DNA of 64,000 bases from Enhydrobacter aerosaccus (GCF_900167455.1 NZ_FUWJ01000010.1:62001-126000), one strand, 5' to 3'. Positions 34,750-45,028 are shown, counted from the stretch's first letter. Made by a program: numbers and translations. The notes: generated by a model not told the origin, from the sequence alone.

Positions 34750-35193
34750 ATGCCGACTTTTTCTTTGCCCTTGCCGGACGAAGCCGCGACCGAGCGGTTG
34801 GGAGCCTCGCTTGCCCGAAGGCTGCGCCCGGGCGACGTTGTGGCGCTGGAGGGCGATCTCGGTGCCGGCAAGACGACGCTGGCCCGCGCTATCCTGCGTG
34901 CCGCGGCAGGCGACCCGAAACTTATCGTCCCCAGTCCGACCTTCACGCTGGTCGAAGTGTACGACACGCCCAAGGGCAATTTCTGGCATTTCGACCTCTA
35001 CCGGCTGGAAGCGCCCGAGCAGGTCTTCGAGCTGGGCTGGGAAGAGGCGCGCGCCGACGGCGTGGTGCTGGTGGAATGGCCAGAACGGCTGGGGTCGCTC
35101 CTGCCCAAAAGCAGGCTGAGGGTGGCACTGTCGGTCGGAGAAAAGGAACGTCAGGCGACATTGGTGGGCGAGGAACGGCTGGTAAATGGATGA
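34750..35193 (+). CDS. tsaE: tRNA threonylcarbamoyladenosine biosynthesis ATPase TsaE
   Basis: This 147-residue P-loop ATPase has Walker A GDLGAGKTTLARAIL (about 37-51) and the family block SPTFTLVEVYDTPKGNFWHFDLYRL with the conserved ELGWEEARADGVVLVEWPER. It cycles the TsaBD complex that makes t6A37 on ANN-decoding tRNAs. I chose ATG 34750; an ATG 24 bases upstream has no better site. Its end overlaps the start of amgK by 8 bases. Confidence 0.95.
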   Translation: MPTFSLPLPDEAATERLGASLARRLRPGDVVALEGDLGAGKTTLARAILRAAAGDPKLIVPSPTFTLVEVYDTPKGNFWHFDLYRLEAPEQVFELGWEEARADGVVLVEWPERLGSLLPKSRLRVALSVGEKERQATLVGEERLVNG

Positions 35194-36181
35194 TCGGACA
35201 AGGCTGCGCGCGGATTTCATCGCGCGCGCGGGATGGAGCGATGCCAAGGAGAGCCTGCTGGCCGGCGATGCGTCGTTCCGCAAATATTTCCGCCTCGGGC
35301 GGCGCGGCGACAGCGCCGTGGTCATGGATGCGCCACCGCCGCAGGAGGATGTGCGGCCCTTCGTTCGCATCGGCCGACATCTGATCGGCCTTGGCCTCAG
35401 CGCTCCGGAAATCCTGGCCGTCGATGCCGAGCACGGTTTCCTGCTGCTGGAGGATCTGGGCGACGACACCTTCGCACGCGTGCTCGAGCGGGGCGGCGAC
35501 GAAGCGACGCTCTATGCGCGCGCCACAGATGTGCTGGTGGCGCTGCAGGCAGCGCCCAACCACGGCCTGCTGCCGGATGTCGAGGCCTATACCGGCGAGG
35601 CCTTGATCGAGGCCGCGATCCTCCTGCCCGAATGGTATCTGGCCGCCGCGACCGGACACGAGACGCCGGCCGAGGAACTCGACGCCTATCGGGCCGCCTG
35701 GCGTCGCTGCCTCGCAGCGTTGCCGGCCGGCGAAGAGACGCTGCTGCTGCGCGACTATCACAAGGACAATCTTCTCTGGCTTCCCGAGCGGCCCGGCGTG
35801 CGCACCTGCGGCCTGCTCGACTTTCAGGACGCGCAGCGCGGCCATCCGTCCTACGATCTGGTCTCGCTGATCGAGGATGCCCGTCGCGATGTTTCCCCTG
35901 CCGTCTACGATGCGTGTCTTGCCCGCTACATCGCTCACACCGGACTCGATGCCGCGGATTTCCGGACCGGCTTCGCGCTGATGGCGGCGCAGCGCCATGC
36001 CCGTGTGATCGGCCTGTTCGTCCGCCTGTGGAAGCGCGACGGCAAGCCGACATACCTGCATCACCTGCCGCGCGTGTGGCGCCTGTTCGAGCGCGCGCTG
36101 CAGCACGAGGCGCTGACGCCGCTGCGCTGCTGGGTCGACCGTCTGCTGCCGGCGCCATTGCGCCGCGTCGGTGCCTCATGA
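35186..36181 (+). CDS. amgK: Anomeric sugar kinase AmgK (N-acetylmuramate/N-acetylglucosamine 1-kinase)
   Basis: This 331-residue APH-fold kinase has GDASFRKYFRL in the N-lobe, the catalytic loop LLLRDYHKDNLLWL and the metal-binding GLLDFQDAQRGHPSYDLVSLIED. Its position between tsaE and the murU nucleotidyltransferase matches the cell-wall recycling pair in which AmgK makes MurNAc-1-phosphate and MurU turns it into UDP-MurNAc, bypassing the fosfomycin-sensitive step. Both genes overlap by ATGA, so the pair is tightly coupled. Confidence 0.92.
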   Translation: MDDRTRLRADFIARAGWSDAKESLLAGDASFRKYFRLGRRGDSAVVMDAPPPQEDVRPFVRIGRHLIGLGLSAPEILAVDAEHGFLLLEDLGDDTFARVLERGGDEATLYARATDVLVALQAAPNHGLLPDVEAYTGEALIEAAILLPEWYLAAATGHETPAEELDAYRAAWRRCLAALPAGEETLLLRDYHKDNLLWLPERPGVRTCGLLDFQDAQRGHPSYDLVSLIEDARRDVSPAVYDACLARYIAHTGLDAADFRTGFALMAAQRHARVIGLFVRLWKRDGKPTYLHHLPRVWRLFERALQHEALTPLRCWVDRLLPAPLRRVGAS

Positions 36182-36870
36182 TCGACACGGCCATGATCCT
36201 GGCGGCCGGCCGCGGCGAACGCATGCGCCCGCTGACCGACACGACACCGAAGCCGCTCATCCCGGTCGCCGGTCGTTCGATGCTAGACCGGTCGCTGGAT
36301 CGTCTGGTCGCGGCCGGCGTGCAGCGGGTTGTCGTCAATGTCCATCATCTCGGCGAGCAGATCGCCGCTCATCTCGGCGATCGCGCCATGATCGTGCGCG
36401 AGGAGCGGCTGCTGGAGACGGGTGGCAGCGTCAAGAATGCGTTGCCCCTGCTCGGTGACGGGCCCTTCTTCGTACTGAACGGCGACGGCTTGTGGCGCGA
36501 TGGCCCCACGCCCATGTTGACGCGCATGGCCAAAGCTTGGGAGCCTTCTCGCATGGACGCGCTGCTGCTGCTGCATCCGCTCGAAGCGGCCGTCGGCCGC
36601 GAGGCGAAGGATCGCGGCGACTACTTCCTCCATGCCGACAACCGTGCGCGGCATCGCGGCGATGCGCCCGTGGCGCCGCATCTCTTCGCCAGCGTGTCGA
36701 TCTGCGATGGCCGGCTTTTCCGCGACTCGCCCGACGGACCGTTCTCGCTGCTCAGGCTCTGGACCCGCGCCGAGGCCGAAGGCCGGCTCTACGGCCTGGT
36801 CCATGACGGCGACTGGTTTCATGTCGGCACCCCCCAAGCCCTGGCCGAGGCCGAGAAGGTACTGGGGTGA
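36178..36870 (+). CDS. murU: N-acetylmuramate 1-phosphate uridylyltransferase MurU
   Basis: This 230-residue nucleotidyltransferase opens with the GT-A pyrophosphorylase signature MILAAGRGERMRPLTDTTPKPLI, then ETGGSVKNALPLLGDGPFFVLNGDGLW with the metal-binding Asp. It ends at VGTPQALAEAEKVLG. It lacks the left-handed beta-helix acetyltransferase domain of GlmU, as expected for MurU. It overlaps amgK (ATGA) and addB (GTGA). Confidence 0.92.
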   Translation: MIDTAMILAAGRGERMRPLTDTTPKPLIPVAGRSMLDRSLDRLVAAGVQRVVVNVHHLGEQIAAHLGDRAMIVREERLLETGGSVKNALPLLGDGPFFVLNGDGLWRDGPTPMLTRMAKAWEPSRMDALLLLHPLEAAVGREAKDRGDYFLHADNRARHRGDAPVAPHLFASVSICDGRLFRDSPDGPFSLLRLWTRAEAEGRLYGLVHDGDWFHVGTPQALAEAEKVLG

Positions 36871-39815
36871 AGGGGATCTTCACCATCGGCATGGATCGCC
36901 GCTTTGCCGACGAGCTGGCACGCGGACTCCTGGCGGAGTATGGCGGCGATCCGCTGGCGCTTGCCGATATCCTGATCCTGCTGCCGACGCGGCGATCGGT
37001 GCGGGCGCTCAGCGAAGCCTTCCTGCGCGCCGCCGACGGCAAGGCCACGATCCTGCCGCGCCTGGCACCGCTGGGCGACATCGATGACAGCGAGTGGGCG
37101 GAAGCGGCCAACGAGGGCGCGGCTCTCGACCTGCCGCCAGCGATCGATCCCGCCGAGCGGGAGGCGTTGCTGGCCGAGCTGGTACTGGCCTTCAAGGACG
37201 ATCAGGGCCAGCCAGTCGCGCAGTCGGCGGCGCAGGCGCTCCTGCTGGCACGTGAACTCGGCAGCCTGCTTGACGAGCTCGCCATCGAGGGCGTGGCGTT
37301 CGAGACGCTCGAAACGCTGGTCGAAGGCAACTTCGCCAGCCATTGGCAACGCACGCTGTCGTTCCTGTCGATTGTCGGCAAGGCCTGGCCGCAGATCCTG
37401 TCCGAACGCGGCCAGATCGATGCCATTGCGCGGCGCACCCAGTCGATCCGCCAACAGGCCGCGCGATGGCGGCAGCACCCGCCCGGTACACCCGTCATCG
37501 CCGCCGGATCGACCGGCTCTCAGCCGGCCACGCGCGAACTCCTCGAAGTCATCGCCGGCCTGCCCCAGGGCGCGATCGTGCTGCCCGGCCTCGATCGCGA
37601 AATGGACGACGAAAGCTGGGGAGCGCTGGAACCCACGCATCCGCAGTTCGGCCTGAAGCAGCTGCTCGCCGCGTTCGCGGTCGATCGGCGCGCAGTCGCC
37701 GACTGGCCCGGCCATCCGGGCGATTCAGCGCGCCGGCAATTGATCGCCGAGCTGATGCGCCCGGCGGAGACGAGCGAGCACTGGTCGCGGCCGCCGGCTG
37801 CGGCGCTCGACCACGTGACGCGGGCCGACTGCGCCACGCCGCATCAGGAGGCGATGGTGATCGCGCTGGCGCTGCGCGAGACGCTGGAGACGCCGACGCG
37901 CACCGCCGCGCTGGTCACCCCCGATCGCGATCTGGCGCGTCGCGTCGCGGCAGAACTGCGGCGCTGGAACGTCGAGATCGACGACTCCGCCGGCCAGCCT
38001 CTGGTTCATTCGCCCCCCGCGACCCTTCTGCGCGCCGTGATCGCCGCGATCGATTCGGACTTTGCGCCCATCGATCTGCTGGCGCTGCTGAAACATCCGC
38101 TGGCATCCTTTGGGTTGCCACGAGCCGACCTGCTCGATGCGACGCGTCGTCTCGATCGCAAGTGCCTGCGCGGACTGAAGCCTGCCCCCGGTCTCACCGC
38201 CTTGCGCGTCCGGATCGAGGAAACTGCCTTCGGCGCCGAGTCCGATCGCCGGCGCGTGAACGACCTGATCGACCGCATCGACTCCAGTACGACGGATCTC
38301 GTCGCCCTGATGGCGGCCACCGCTTCGCCGGCCGACTTGCTCGAAGCGACGATCGCCAGCGTCGAGAAGATCGCGATCGCCGACGCCCTGTGGTCGGGCG
38401 ATGCCGGCGAAGCTCTGGCCGATGCCCTCGCGCGGTACCGCACAGCCTGGCAGGGCCGGCGCATGATTTCAGGCCGCGAATGGCCGGCTCTGCTGACGGC
38501 CATGCTGGCGCCCGAGATGCTGCGGCCACGCTACGGGCGGCATCCACGCCTCTCAATCTGGGGACCCTTGGAAGCCCGTCTGCAGCGCGCCGACCTTTTG
38601 ATTCTGGGCGGCCTCAACGAGGGATCGTGGCCGCCGTCGGTCGAGACCGGCCCGTGGATCAACCGGCCGATGCGCACGGCGCTCGGCCTGCCGCAACCCG
38701 AACGTCGCGTCGGCCTCTCCGCGCACGACTTTGCCTCGGCGCTGGCGGCCGAGCGTGTCCTGTTGACCCGCGCCGAGCGCGAAGGCGGCGCCCCGACAGT
38801 GCCATCGCGCTGGCTGGCGCGGCTCGACGCGCTGTTCGGCTACGAGGCCGACAGCAACGCGCCGCCGCCGGAATATATCCAGCGCGGTCGCTACAGCTAT
38901 GTCGCTTGGGCACAGGGGATGGACGATCCCCAAGACTACCGGCCCTGGCCGCGGCCCGAGCCGCGCCCGCCGCTGGAGGCGCGGCCGACGCGGCTTTCGG
39001 TCTCGGCGGTCGAGACCTGGCGCCGCGATCCTTATGGGCTTTACGCGCGGCGCATCCTTGGCCTCAAGGCACTCGATCCGCTTGAAGCCGATCTGGGTGC
39101 CGCCGATCGCGGCTCGGCCCTGCACGATGCGCTCGACGAATTCCTGAAGGAGCATCCTTCCGGTCTCCTGCCGCCCGATGCCCTGGCACGCTTCGAGGCG
39201 TTGGGCGAACGGCATCTGGGAGAGCTGATGGCGGCGCCAGCCGAACGCGCCTTCTGGTGGCCGCGCTTCCAGCGTCTGGCGCGTTGGTTCATCACTGAAG
39301 AAAACAAACGTCGAGCCTCAGGCAGCAGGCTGCTCGGCAGCGAAACCGACGGCGCCCTTACCATCGGCCCGCCCTCGCGGCCGCTGCGTATCGAGGCGCG
39401 GGCCGATCGCATCGACCAGACCGGGCTGGGTGAGTGGGAGATCATCGACTACAAAACCGGCCGCGTGCCGTCGCCGAAGGAACTCGACGCGCTGTTCGCC
39501 CCGCAGCTCCTGCTCGAGGCGGCAATGGCCGAACAAGGTGGCTTCGGCGCCATAAGAAGCAAGCCGAAGAAGGTCGATCTCGCCTACTGGCAGGCCAACG
39601 GTCTCGGTGATGGCGGCGCGATCAAGGAGATCAAGGACAGCGCCGAGCTGATACCGGCGATGCTGGCGTTGATCGAAAAGATGGCCGAGCATTTCGCCAA
39701 GCCGACCACGCCCTATGCGGCGCTGCCGTGGCCCGAGTTCGGGCCGTACTTCAACGATTATGCCCATCTCGAGCGTGTCGCCGAATGGTCCACCGCGGGC
39801 GGCAGCGACGAATGA
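36867..39815 (+). CDS. addB: Double-strand break repair protein AddB
   Basis: This 982-residue AddB subunit of the AddAB helicase-nuclease has the inactive helicase-like N-terminus (ADILILLPTRRSVRALSEAFLR) and a RecB-type nuclease domain at the C-terminus (WEIIDYKTGRVPSPKELDALFAPQLLLEAAM). No cysteine cluster surrounds the nuclease motif, so the iron-sulfur staple of Bacillus AddB is missing, as in other alphaproteobacterial forms. The GTG start overlaps murU (GTGA) and its stop overlaps addA (ATGA). With AddA it resects broken DNA ends for RecA. Confidence 0.94.
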   Translation: MKGIFTIGMDRRFADELARGLLAEYGGDPLALADILILLPTRRSVRALSEAFLRAADGKATILPRLAPLGDIDDSEWAEAANEGAALDLPPAIDPAEREALLAELVLAFKDDQGQPVAQSAAQALLLARELGSLLDELAIEGVAFETLETLVEGNFASHWQRTLSFLSIVGKAWPQILSERGQIDAIARRTQSIRQQAARWRQHPPGTPVIAAGSTGSQPATRELLEVIAGLPQGAIVLPGLDREMDDESWGALEPTHPQFGLKQLLAAFAVDRRAVADWPGHPGDSARRQLIAELMRPAETSEHWSRPPAAALDHVTRADCATPHQEAMVIALALRETLETPTRTAALVTPDRDLARRVAAELRRWNVEIDDSAGQPLVHSPPATLLRAVIAAIDSDFAPIDLLALLKHPLASFGLPRADLLDATRRLDRKCLRGLKPAPGLTALRVRIEETAFGAESDRRRVNDLIDRIDSSTTDLVALMAATASPADLLEATIASVEKIAIADALWSGDAGEALADALARYRTAWQGRRMISGREWPALLTAMLAPEMLRPRYGRHPRLSIWGPLEARLQRADLLILGGLNEGSWPPSVETGPWINRPMRTALGLPQPERRVGLSAHDFASALAAERVLLTRAEREGGAPTVPSRWLARLDALFGYEADSNAPPPEYIQRGRYSYVAWAQGMDDPQDYRPWPRPEPRPPLEARPTRLSVSAVETWRRDPYGLYARRILGLKALDPLEADLGAADRGSALHDALDEFLKEHPSGLLPPDALARFEALGERHLGELMAAPAERAFWWPRFQRLARWFITEENKRRASGSRLLGSETDGALTIGPPSRPLRIEARADRIDQTGLGEWEIIDYKTGRVPSPKELDALFAPQLLLEAAMAEQGGFGAIRSKPKKVDLAYWQANGLGDGGAIKEIKDSAELIPAMLALIEKMAEHFAKPTTPYAALPWPEFGPYFNDYAHLERVAEWSTAGGSDE

Positions 39816-42800
39816 GCGACACGCTCCTCCTCGCCACGACGGCGCAGCGGACCGCGACGACGCCCGATCGCTCCGCCTGGGTCGAGGCCAATGCCGGCAC
39901 GGGCAAGACGAAAGTGCTGACCGAGCGCGTGATGCGGCTGCTGCTGGCCGGCGTCCGGCCCGAGCGCATCCTCTGCCTCACCTTCACCAAGGCCGCCGCG
40001 GCCGAGATGCGCAATCGCCTCGCCGGTCAGCTCGGTGGCTGGGCGATGGCCGATCCGGTCGTGCTCGACGAACAGATCGAGAAGCTGATCGATCAGGAAC
40101 CCGAGCCGGGCCAGCGCATCACCGCGCGCCGCCTGTTCGCGCGCGTGCTGGATGCGCCGGGCGGCATCAACATTCTCACCATCCATGCCTTCTGCCAGGC
40201 GCTGCTGAAACGCTTTCCCCTCGAAGCGGGTGTCGCGCCCGGATTCGAGGTCATGGACGAGGCCCAGGCCTCGGCCCTGCTGCGCCAGGCGCAGGATGCC
40301 CAGATCGAGGCGCTGGCACATGCCGATGCGCCGGCCGAGCTGCGCGAGGCGCTGGCCACGGTCGCCGGTCGCATCTCCATCGCCGAATACGCCGAGCTGA
40401 TGACCAAGCTCCTGTCCGAGCGGGCGTGGCTGCTGGCACGCATCGGCGACGAGAAGGGGCTGGGGCGCGTGCGACGGCGACTGGCCCGCCGGCTGGGTTG
40501 CGACAAGCCGCATGAAACACGGGCTGACGAAACCGCCCTTCGGCTGGCCGCGAAGGCGCTGTCGGGAGGTGGCACGACAGACAAGGAAAAGGCGCGAGCC
40601 ATCGCTGCCTGGCTCGATGCCGCCGAGCGCGGCTCCTGCCTCGATGCCTATCGCAAGGCCTTCTTCACTGACAAAGGCGATGTGCGAAAGACGCTGGCCT
40701 CGAAGGCCGCCATCGCGCTGATGACCGACATCGACCACGTGCTGCGCACGGAGGCCGAGCGACTGGGCGCGGAGATCGACCATGCGCGGGGCCAAGCCCT
40801 GGTCGAACTTACCTGCGCCCTGCTGCGGCTCGGGCTCGACATCACCGAACGCTATGGCGCCGCCAAGCGCCGGCGCGCCGTGCTCGACTACGACGATCTG
40901 ATCGTCGCCACGCGCCGCCTGCTCGAAGGGGCAGAGAGCGCGGCCTGGGTCCTCTACAAGCTGGACGGCGGTATCGACCATGTCCTGGTCGACGAGGCGC
41001 AGGACACCAACCCCGACCAATGGGAAGTGATCCGCCGCCTGACCGAGGAATTCTTCGTGGGCGAGAGCGGTGCCGGCGACCGCGAGCGCACGATCTTCGC
41101 CGTCGGCGACACCAAGCAATCGATCTTCGGCTTCCAGCGTGCCGATCCGCGCAAGCTGGCCGAGATGCGGCTGTGGTTCGAGGAGCGGAGCCGCCTCGCC
41201 CGCAAGGGCTTCGAGTCGGTCGACCTCAACGTCTCGTTCCGTTCCACACCTGCCGTGCTCGATGCCGTCGACTGGGTATTCGATCGGCCGGAGGCGGCGC
41301 GGGGCGTGGCGGCGCCGGGCGACGTCATCCATTTGCCGAGCCGGAAGAACGATCCCGGCCGCGTCGAGCTATGGCCGCTCGTCGCCGCGACAAAGGCAGA
41401 GATCGATCCGACCGAGATCGAGCCGGCGGGCGGGGCCGCGAAGCCTCCCGCTCAACGCCTGGCCGATCTGATCGCGGCCCACGCCAAGAGCCTGATCGGC
41501 ACCGAACGGCGCGCCCGCTCCGACAAGAAGGGCGGCGAGCTCTTGCATGCCGGCCACTTCATGGTGCTGGTCCGCCGGCGCAACCAGTTCGTCAACGCGC
41601 TGGTGCGGGCGCTCAAGCGCGAGCAGATCGAGGTCGCCGGTGTCGACCGCCTCGATCTTGCCGAGGAGCTCGCCATCCAGGACCTGCTGGCGATGGCGCG
41701 CTTCGTGCTGCTGCCCCAGGACGATCTCAACCTCGCCTGCCTGCTGAAATCGCCGCTGATCGGCCTCGACGAGGACCAGCTCTTCACGCTGGCCTGGAAG
41801 CGCAGCGGCACGCTGTGGCGGGCGCTGCGCGATCGCCTGCACGAACCGGCCTTCGCCGCCGCCCATGCCAGCCTGTCGGCCTGGCTGGCGCGCGCCGATT
41901 TCACGACGCCGTTCGATTTCTTCGCGCAGGTCCTCGGGCCGGAGGGCGGACGCAAGCGCCTGCTGGAGCGGCTGGGACGCGAGGCATCGGATCCGATCGA
42001 CGAGCTGCTGGCGCGGGCACTGCAGTACCAGCAGACCGAGGTCGCATCGTTGCAAGGCTTCCTGCGCTGGTTCGAATCCGGCGGCGGCGAGATCAAGCGC
42101 GACCTCGATGCCAATCGCCGCCAGGAAGTGCGTATCCTCACCGTGCATGCTTCGAAGGGCCTGCAGGCTCCCATCGTCTATCTGCCCGACACGACGCGCG
42201 TTCCCCGCGACGGCGAGCGATTGCTGGCCGCCGCCGACGGCGAGACCCGCCTGTGGCTGCCGCGCACCGACGATGCCAACGAAGCCGCGCGAGCCTGGCG
42301 CAACGAAGTACGGGAACGGGCGCTCGAAGAGCAGAACCGCCTGCTCTATGTCGCCATGACGCGTGCCGAGGACAGACTCTATGTCGGCGGCTGGATCGGC
42401 ACCAAAAAGCAGGACCAGGGCTGCTGGTACGACCGCATCGCCCAGGGCCTCGGCGCCAGCGCGGAAAGCGAAACCGCCGGGGACCGCAGGCAGGCGACTG
42501 CAAAGGAGTTCGATTTCTCCTCCCTTCTCGGCGCCGAAGGCTGGACGGGACCGGGCTTCGAATTGGTCAATGAAGGCCGGATCGCCATTCCCGAGCAGCA
42601 GGAACTCGCCCTGCCGCCAACCGCGGCGCCGGCAGGCTGGCTCGAAAGGCCCGCGCCGGCCGAGCCAGATCCGCCGACGCCGCTCGCGCCGTCGCAGCCG
42701 CTGCCCGACGAGCATCTGTCGCAGCCGCGCGCCTTCAGCCCGCTCGGCGTCGACGATTCCAATCGCTGGAAGCGCGGACGCCTGCTGCATGAACTGCTGC

Positions 42801-43294
42801 GACACCTGCCCGCACTGCCGGCCGGCGAGCGCGCCGGCGCGGCACGACGCTTCCTGGCGCAGGCAGCCCATGGACTGCGGCCCGAGGAGATCGAACAGTG
42901 GGCTGCCGAGGCACTGGCAGTGACGGAGACACCCGAACACGCGGCCTTGTTCGCCCCGGCCTCTCGCGCCGAGGTGCCGCTGGTCGGCACCGTGCGCACG
43001 CCGCGCGGCACCTTCACGGTCAGCGGCCAGATTGACCGCCTCGCCGTCTCGGAGAGCGAGGTGCTGATCGTGGACTACAAGACCAACCGGCCGCCACCGG
43101 CCGAGGCAGCCGGCATCCCGCTCGCCTACCGTCGCCAGCTCGCGCTCTATCGGGCGCTGCTGCGCGAGATCTATCCCGAGCGATCGGTAAGGGCTTTCCT
43201 GCTCTGGACCTCGGCTCCGCGGCTGATGGAGGTCGACGCGGGAACCCTCGACAAATCAATGCCTTACGCGCCGGTAACTTTGCCGGCATCTTGA
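39812..43294 (+). CDS. addA: Double-strand break repair helicase-nuclease AddA
   Basis: This 1160-residue UvrD/RecB-type helicase has Walker A VEANAGTGKTKVLTERV (about 26-42), LTFTKAAAAEMRNRL, Walker B HVLVDEAQDTN, VGDTKQSIFGFQRADP, SVDLNVSFRSTPAVL and motif VI RLLYVAMTRAEDRLYVGG. A C-terminal nuclease domain carries VLIVDYKTNRPP and YRRQLALYRALL. I chose ATG 39812, which overlaps the addB stop; the frame is open upstream but that part is antisense-like shadow. It provides the motor and one nuclease of AddAB. Confidence 0.96.
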   Translation: MSDTLLLATTAQRTATTPDRSAWVEANAGTGKTKVLTERVMRLLLAGVRPERILCLTFTKAAAAEMRNRLAGQLGGWAMADPVVLDEQIEKLIDQEPEPGQRITARRLFARVLDAPGGINILTIHAFCQALLKRFPLEAGVAPGFEVMDEAQASALLRQAQDAQIEALAHADAPAELREALATVAGRISIAEYAELMTKLLSERAWLLARIGDEKGLGRVRRRLARRLGCDKPHETRADETALRLAAKALSGGGTTDKEKARAIAAWLDAAERGSCLDAYRKAFFTDKGDVRKTLASKAAIALMTDIDHVLRTEAERLGAEIDHARGQALVELTCALLRLGLDITERYGAAKRRRAVLDYDDLIVATRRLLEGAESAAWVLYKLDGGIDHVLVDEAQDTNPDQWEVIRRLTEEFFVGESGAGDRERTIFAVGDTKQSIFGFQRADPRKLAEMRLWFEERSRLARKGFESVDLNVSFRSTPAVLDAVDWVFDRPEAARGVAAPGDVIHLPSRKNDPGRVELWPLVAATKAEIDPTEIEPAGGAAKPPAQRLADLIAAHAKSLIGTERRARSDKKGGELLHAGHFMVLVRRRNQFVNALVRALKREQIEVAGVDRLDLAEELAIQDLLAMARFVLLPQDDLNLACLLKSPLIGLDEDQLFTLAWKRSGTLWRALRDRLHEPAFAAAHASLSAWLARADFTTPFDFFAQVLGPEGGRKRLLERLGREASDPIDELLARALQYQQTEVASLQGFLRWFESGGGEIKRDLDANRRQEVRILTVHASKGLQAPIVYLPDTTRVPRDGERLLAAADGETRLWLPRTDDANEAARAWRNEVRERALEEQNRLLYVAMTRAEDRLYVGGWIGTKKQDQGCWYDRIAQGLGASAESETAGDRRQATAKEFDFSSLLGAEGWTGPGFELVNEGRIAIPEQQELALPPTAAPAGWLERPAPAEPDPPTPLAPSQPLPDEHLSQPRAFSPLGVDDSNRWKRGRLLHELLRHLPALPAGERAGAARRFLAQAAHGLRPEEIEQWAAEALAVTETPEHAALFAPASRAEVPLVGTVRTPRGTFTVSGQIDRLAVSESEVLIVDYKTNRPPPAEAAGIPLAYRRQLALYRALLREIYPERSVRAFLLWTSAPRLMEVDAGTLDKSMPYAPVTLPAS

Positions 43295-43377
43295 CTTGCC
43301 CGGGGCCTGTTCCTAGCTTTGTCACAGGGCGGCGCCGGTCGATCGACCGGCTTTATTTGTCTGCGGGAGACCCCACC

Positions 43378-43698
43378 ATGACCGTTAAAGCAACCGATGC
43401 TTCCTTCGAAGAGGAAGTCCTGAAATCCGACAAGCCCGTCCTGGTCGACTTCTGGGCCGAATGGTGCGGCCCCTGCCGCATGATCGGTCCGTCGCTCGAA
43501 GAGATCGCCAAGGACATGGACGGCAAGCTCAAGATCGTGAAGGTCAATATCGACGAGAACCCGATGGCGCCGACACGCTATGGCGTGCGTTCCATCCCGA
43601 CCCTGCTGCTGTTCAAGAACGGCCAGGTCGCCGCGACCAAGATCGGCGCCGAGCCGAAGCAGAAGCTGGTGAGCTGGATCAATACCGTCGTCAGCTGA
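43378..43698 (+). CDS. trxA: Thioredoxin
   Basis: This 106-residue thioredoxin has the redox site WAEWCGPCRMIGP (Cys at about 33 and 36), the conserved Asp (VLVDFW) and the cis-Pro loop YGVRSIPTLLLFKNG. It is a general cytoplasmic disulfide reductase. ATG 43378 follows CGGGAGACCCC. It is the last gene of the rightward conserved block and converges with folC 18 bases away. Confidence 0.97.
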   Translation: MTVKATDASFEEEVLKSDKPVLVDFWAEWCGPCRMIGPSLEEIAKDMDGKLKIVKVNIDENPMAPTRYGVRSIPTLLLFKNGQVAATKIGAEPKQKLVSWINTVVS

Positions 43699-43716
43699 CG
43701 CGGCAAGAGCGCGGGC

Positions 43717-45009
43717 TCAGCCGTTGCGTTCCAGCACGGCGCCAGCGAGATAGAGCGACCCACAAATCAGGATGCGCATCGGCGCGGGCTGGGTGACCAG
43801 AAGGTCTTCCAGCGCCGAGCCGATGTCGGGTGCCGGCGCGCAATCGAGGCCCACTTCGGCCGCCTTGGCACAGGCCTCCTCCGGCGTGTAGGCGCTATGC
43901 CCTGCCGGAAACGGCACGGCCCGGGCGCCTTGGGCATGGCGCGCCAGCGGCCGCAGGAAGCCAGCGGCGTCCTTGGTCGTGAGCATCCCGAAGACCAGAT
44001 AGAGCGGCAGCGGTGCCGGCTCCTTGGCCCAGTCGATGGCCATGCGTGCAAGGACCAGACCGCAATCCTCGTTGTGGCCGCCGTCGAGCCAGAGCTCGCT
44101 GCCGGCCGGCAACGCCTCCACCAGCGGTCCACGCGTAAGCCTCTGCAGCCGCGCCGGCCAATCGACCGTGGCCAGCCCCTTGGCGATGGCCGCGTCGTCG
44201 ATGCCGAAGCCGGCAACGCGCAGCCGTTCGATGCAGGCGACAGCGGTGGCAGCATTGTCGAGCTGGTGCGCGCCAAGCAGCGCCGGCGCCGGCAGGTCGA
44301 GCTGCAACTGATCGCTTTGATAGCGAAACCCCGAGCCCGTCGGCATCATCTGCCACTCGGTGCCGAGGCGGAACAGCGGCGCCGCGAGCTTGGCGGCTTC
44401 GGCCGCGATGACCTTGGCGCTGGTCTCGCGCTGGCGGCCGATCACCGCCGGCACCGCGTGCTTCAGGATCCCGGCCTTCTCGCCGGCAATGCCTTCGAGC
44501 TTGTCGCCGAGGAAGCCCGTGTGGTCGTAGCCGATCGGCGTGATGGCCGACAGCGCCGGCTCGATCACGTTGGTCGCATCGTAGCGGCCGCCCATGCCGA
44601 CCTCGATCACCGCCAGGTCCGCCGGCACGCGCGAGAAGGCGAGATAGGCGGCCGCGGTGGTGATCTCGAAGAAGGTGATCGGCTTTTCCTCGTTGGCGCG
44701 CTCGCAGTCGCCCAACGTCTCGTCGAGTTCCTCGTCGCTGATCAGGCGTCCGGCCACGCGGATGCGCTCGTTGAAGCGCACGAGATGAGGCGAGGTGTAG
44801 ACATGCACGCGATAACCGGCGGCTTCGACCATGGCACGCAGATAGGCCACCAGCGACCCCTTGCCGTTGGTGCCCGCGACATGGACGATCGGTGGCAGCT
44901 TGCGTTCCGGCGATCCCAGCGCCGCCAGCAGCCGTTCGATGCGTTCCAGGCCAAGATCGATCGAGCGCGGATGCAGGCGCATCACGCGTTCCAGAATCGG
45001 ATCGATCAT
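43717..45009 (-). CDS. folC: Bifunctional folylpolyglutamate/dihydrofolate synthase
   Basis: This 430-residue Mur-ligase-like enzyme adds Glu to dihydropteroate and folates. Visible features are VHVAGTNGKGSLVAYLRAM (P-loop, about 42-60), YTSPHLVRFNERIR, ITFFEITTAAAYLAF, EVGMGGRYDATNVI and IGYDHTGFLGDKLEGIAGEKAGILK, with the C-terminal DGGHNEDCGL. It lies 19 bases after accD in the same direction, as in most alphaproteobacteria. Confidence 0.96.
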   Translation of the reverse strand: MIDPILERVMRLHPRSIDLGLERIERLLAALGSPERKLPPIVHVAGTNGKGSLVAYLRAMVEAAGYRVHVYTSPHLVRFNERIRVAGRLISDEELDETLGDCERANEEKPITFFEITTAAAYLAFSRVPADLAVIEVGMGGRYDATNVIEPALSAITPIGYDHTGFLGDKLEGIAGEKAGILKHAVPAVIGRQRETSAKVIAAEAAKLAAPLFRLGTEWQMMPTGSGFRYQSDQLQLDLPAPALLGAHQLDNAATAVACIERLRVAGFGIDDAAIAKGLATVDWPARLQRLTRGPLVEALPAGSELWLDGGHNEDCGLVLARMAIDWAKEPAPLPLYLVFGMLTTKDAAGFLRPLARHAQGARAVPFPAGHSAYTPEEACAKAAEVGLDCAPAPDIGSALEDLLVTQPAPMRILICGSLYLAGAVLERNG

Positions 45010-45028
45010 TGTCTGCTCCGGTGCCGGC

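Noticed and set aside
35233..36177. Fusion of an Arg-rich N-terminal region to MurU
   Set aside because: The frame upstream of 36178 is a shadow of amgK; MurU begins at the ATGA overlap with its typical MILAAGRGERM start.
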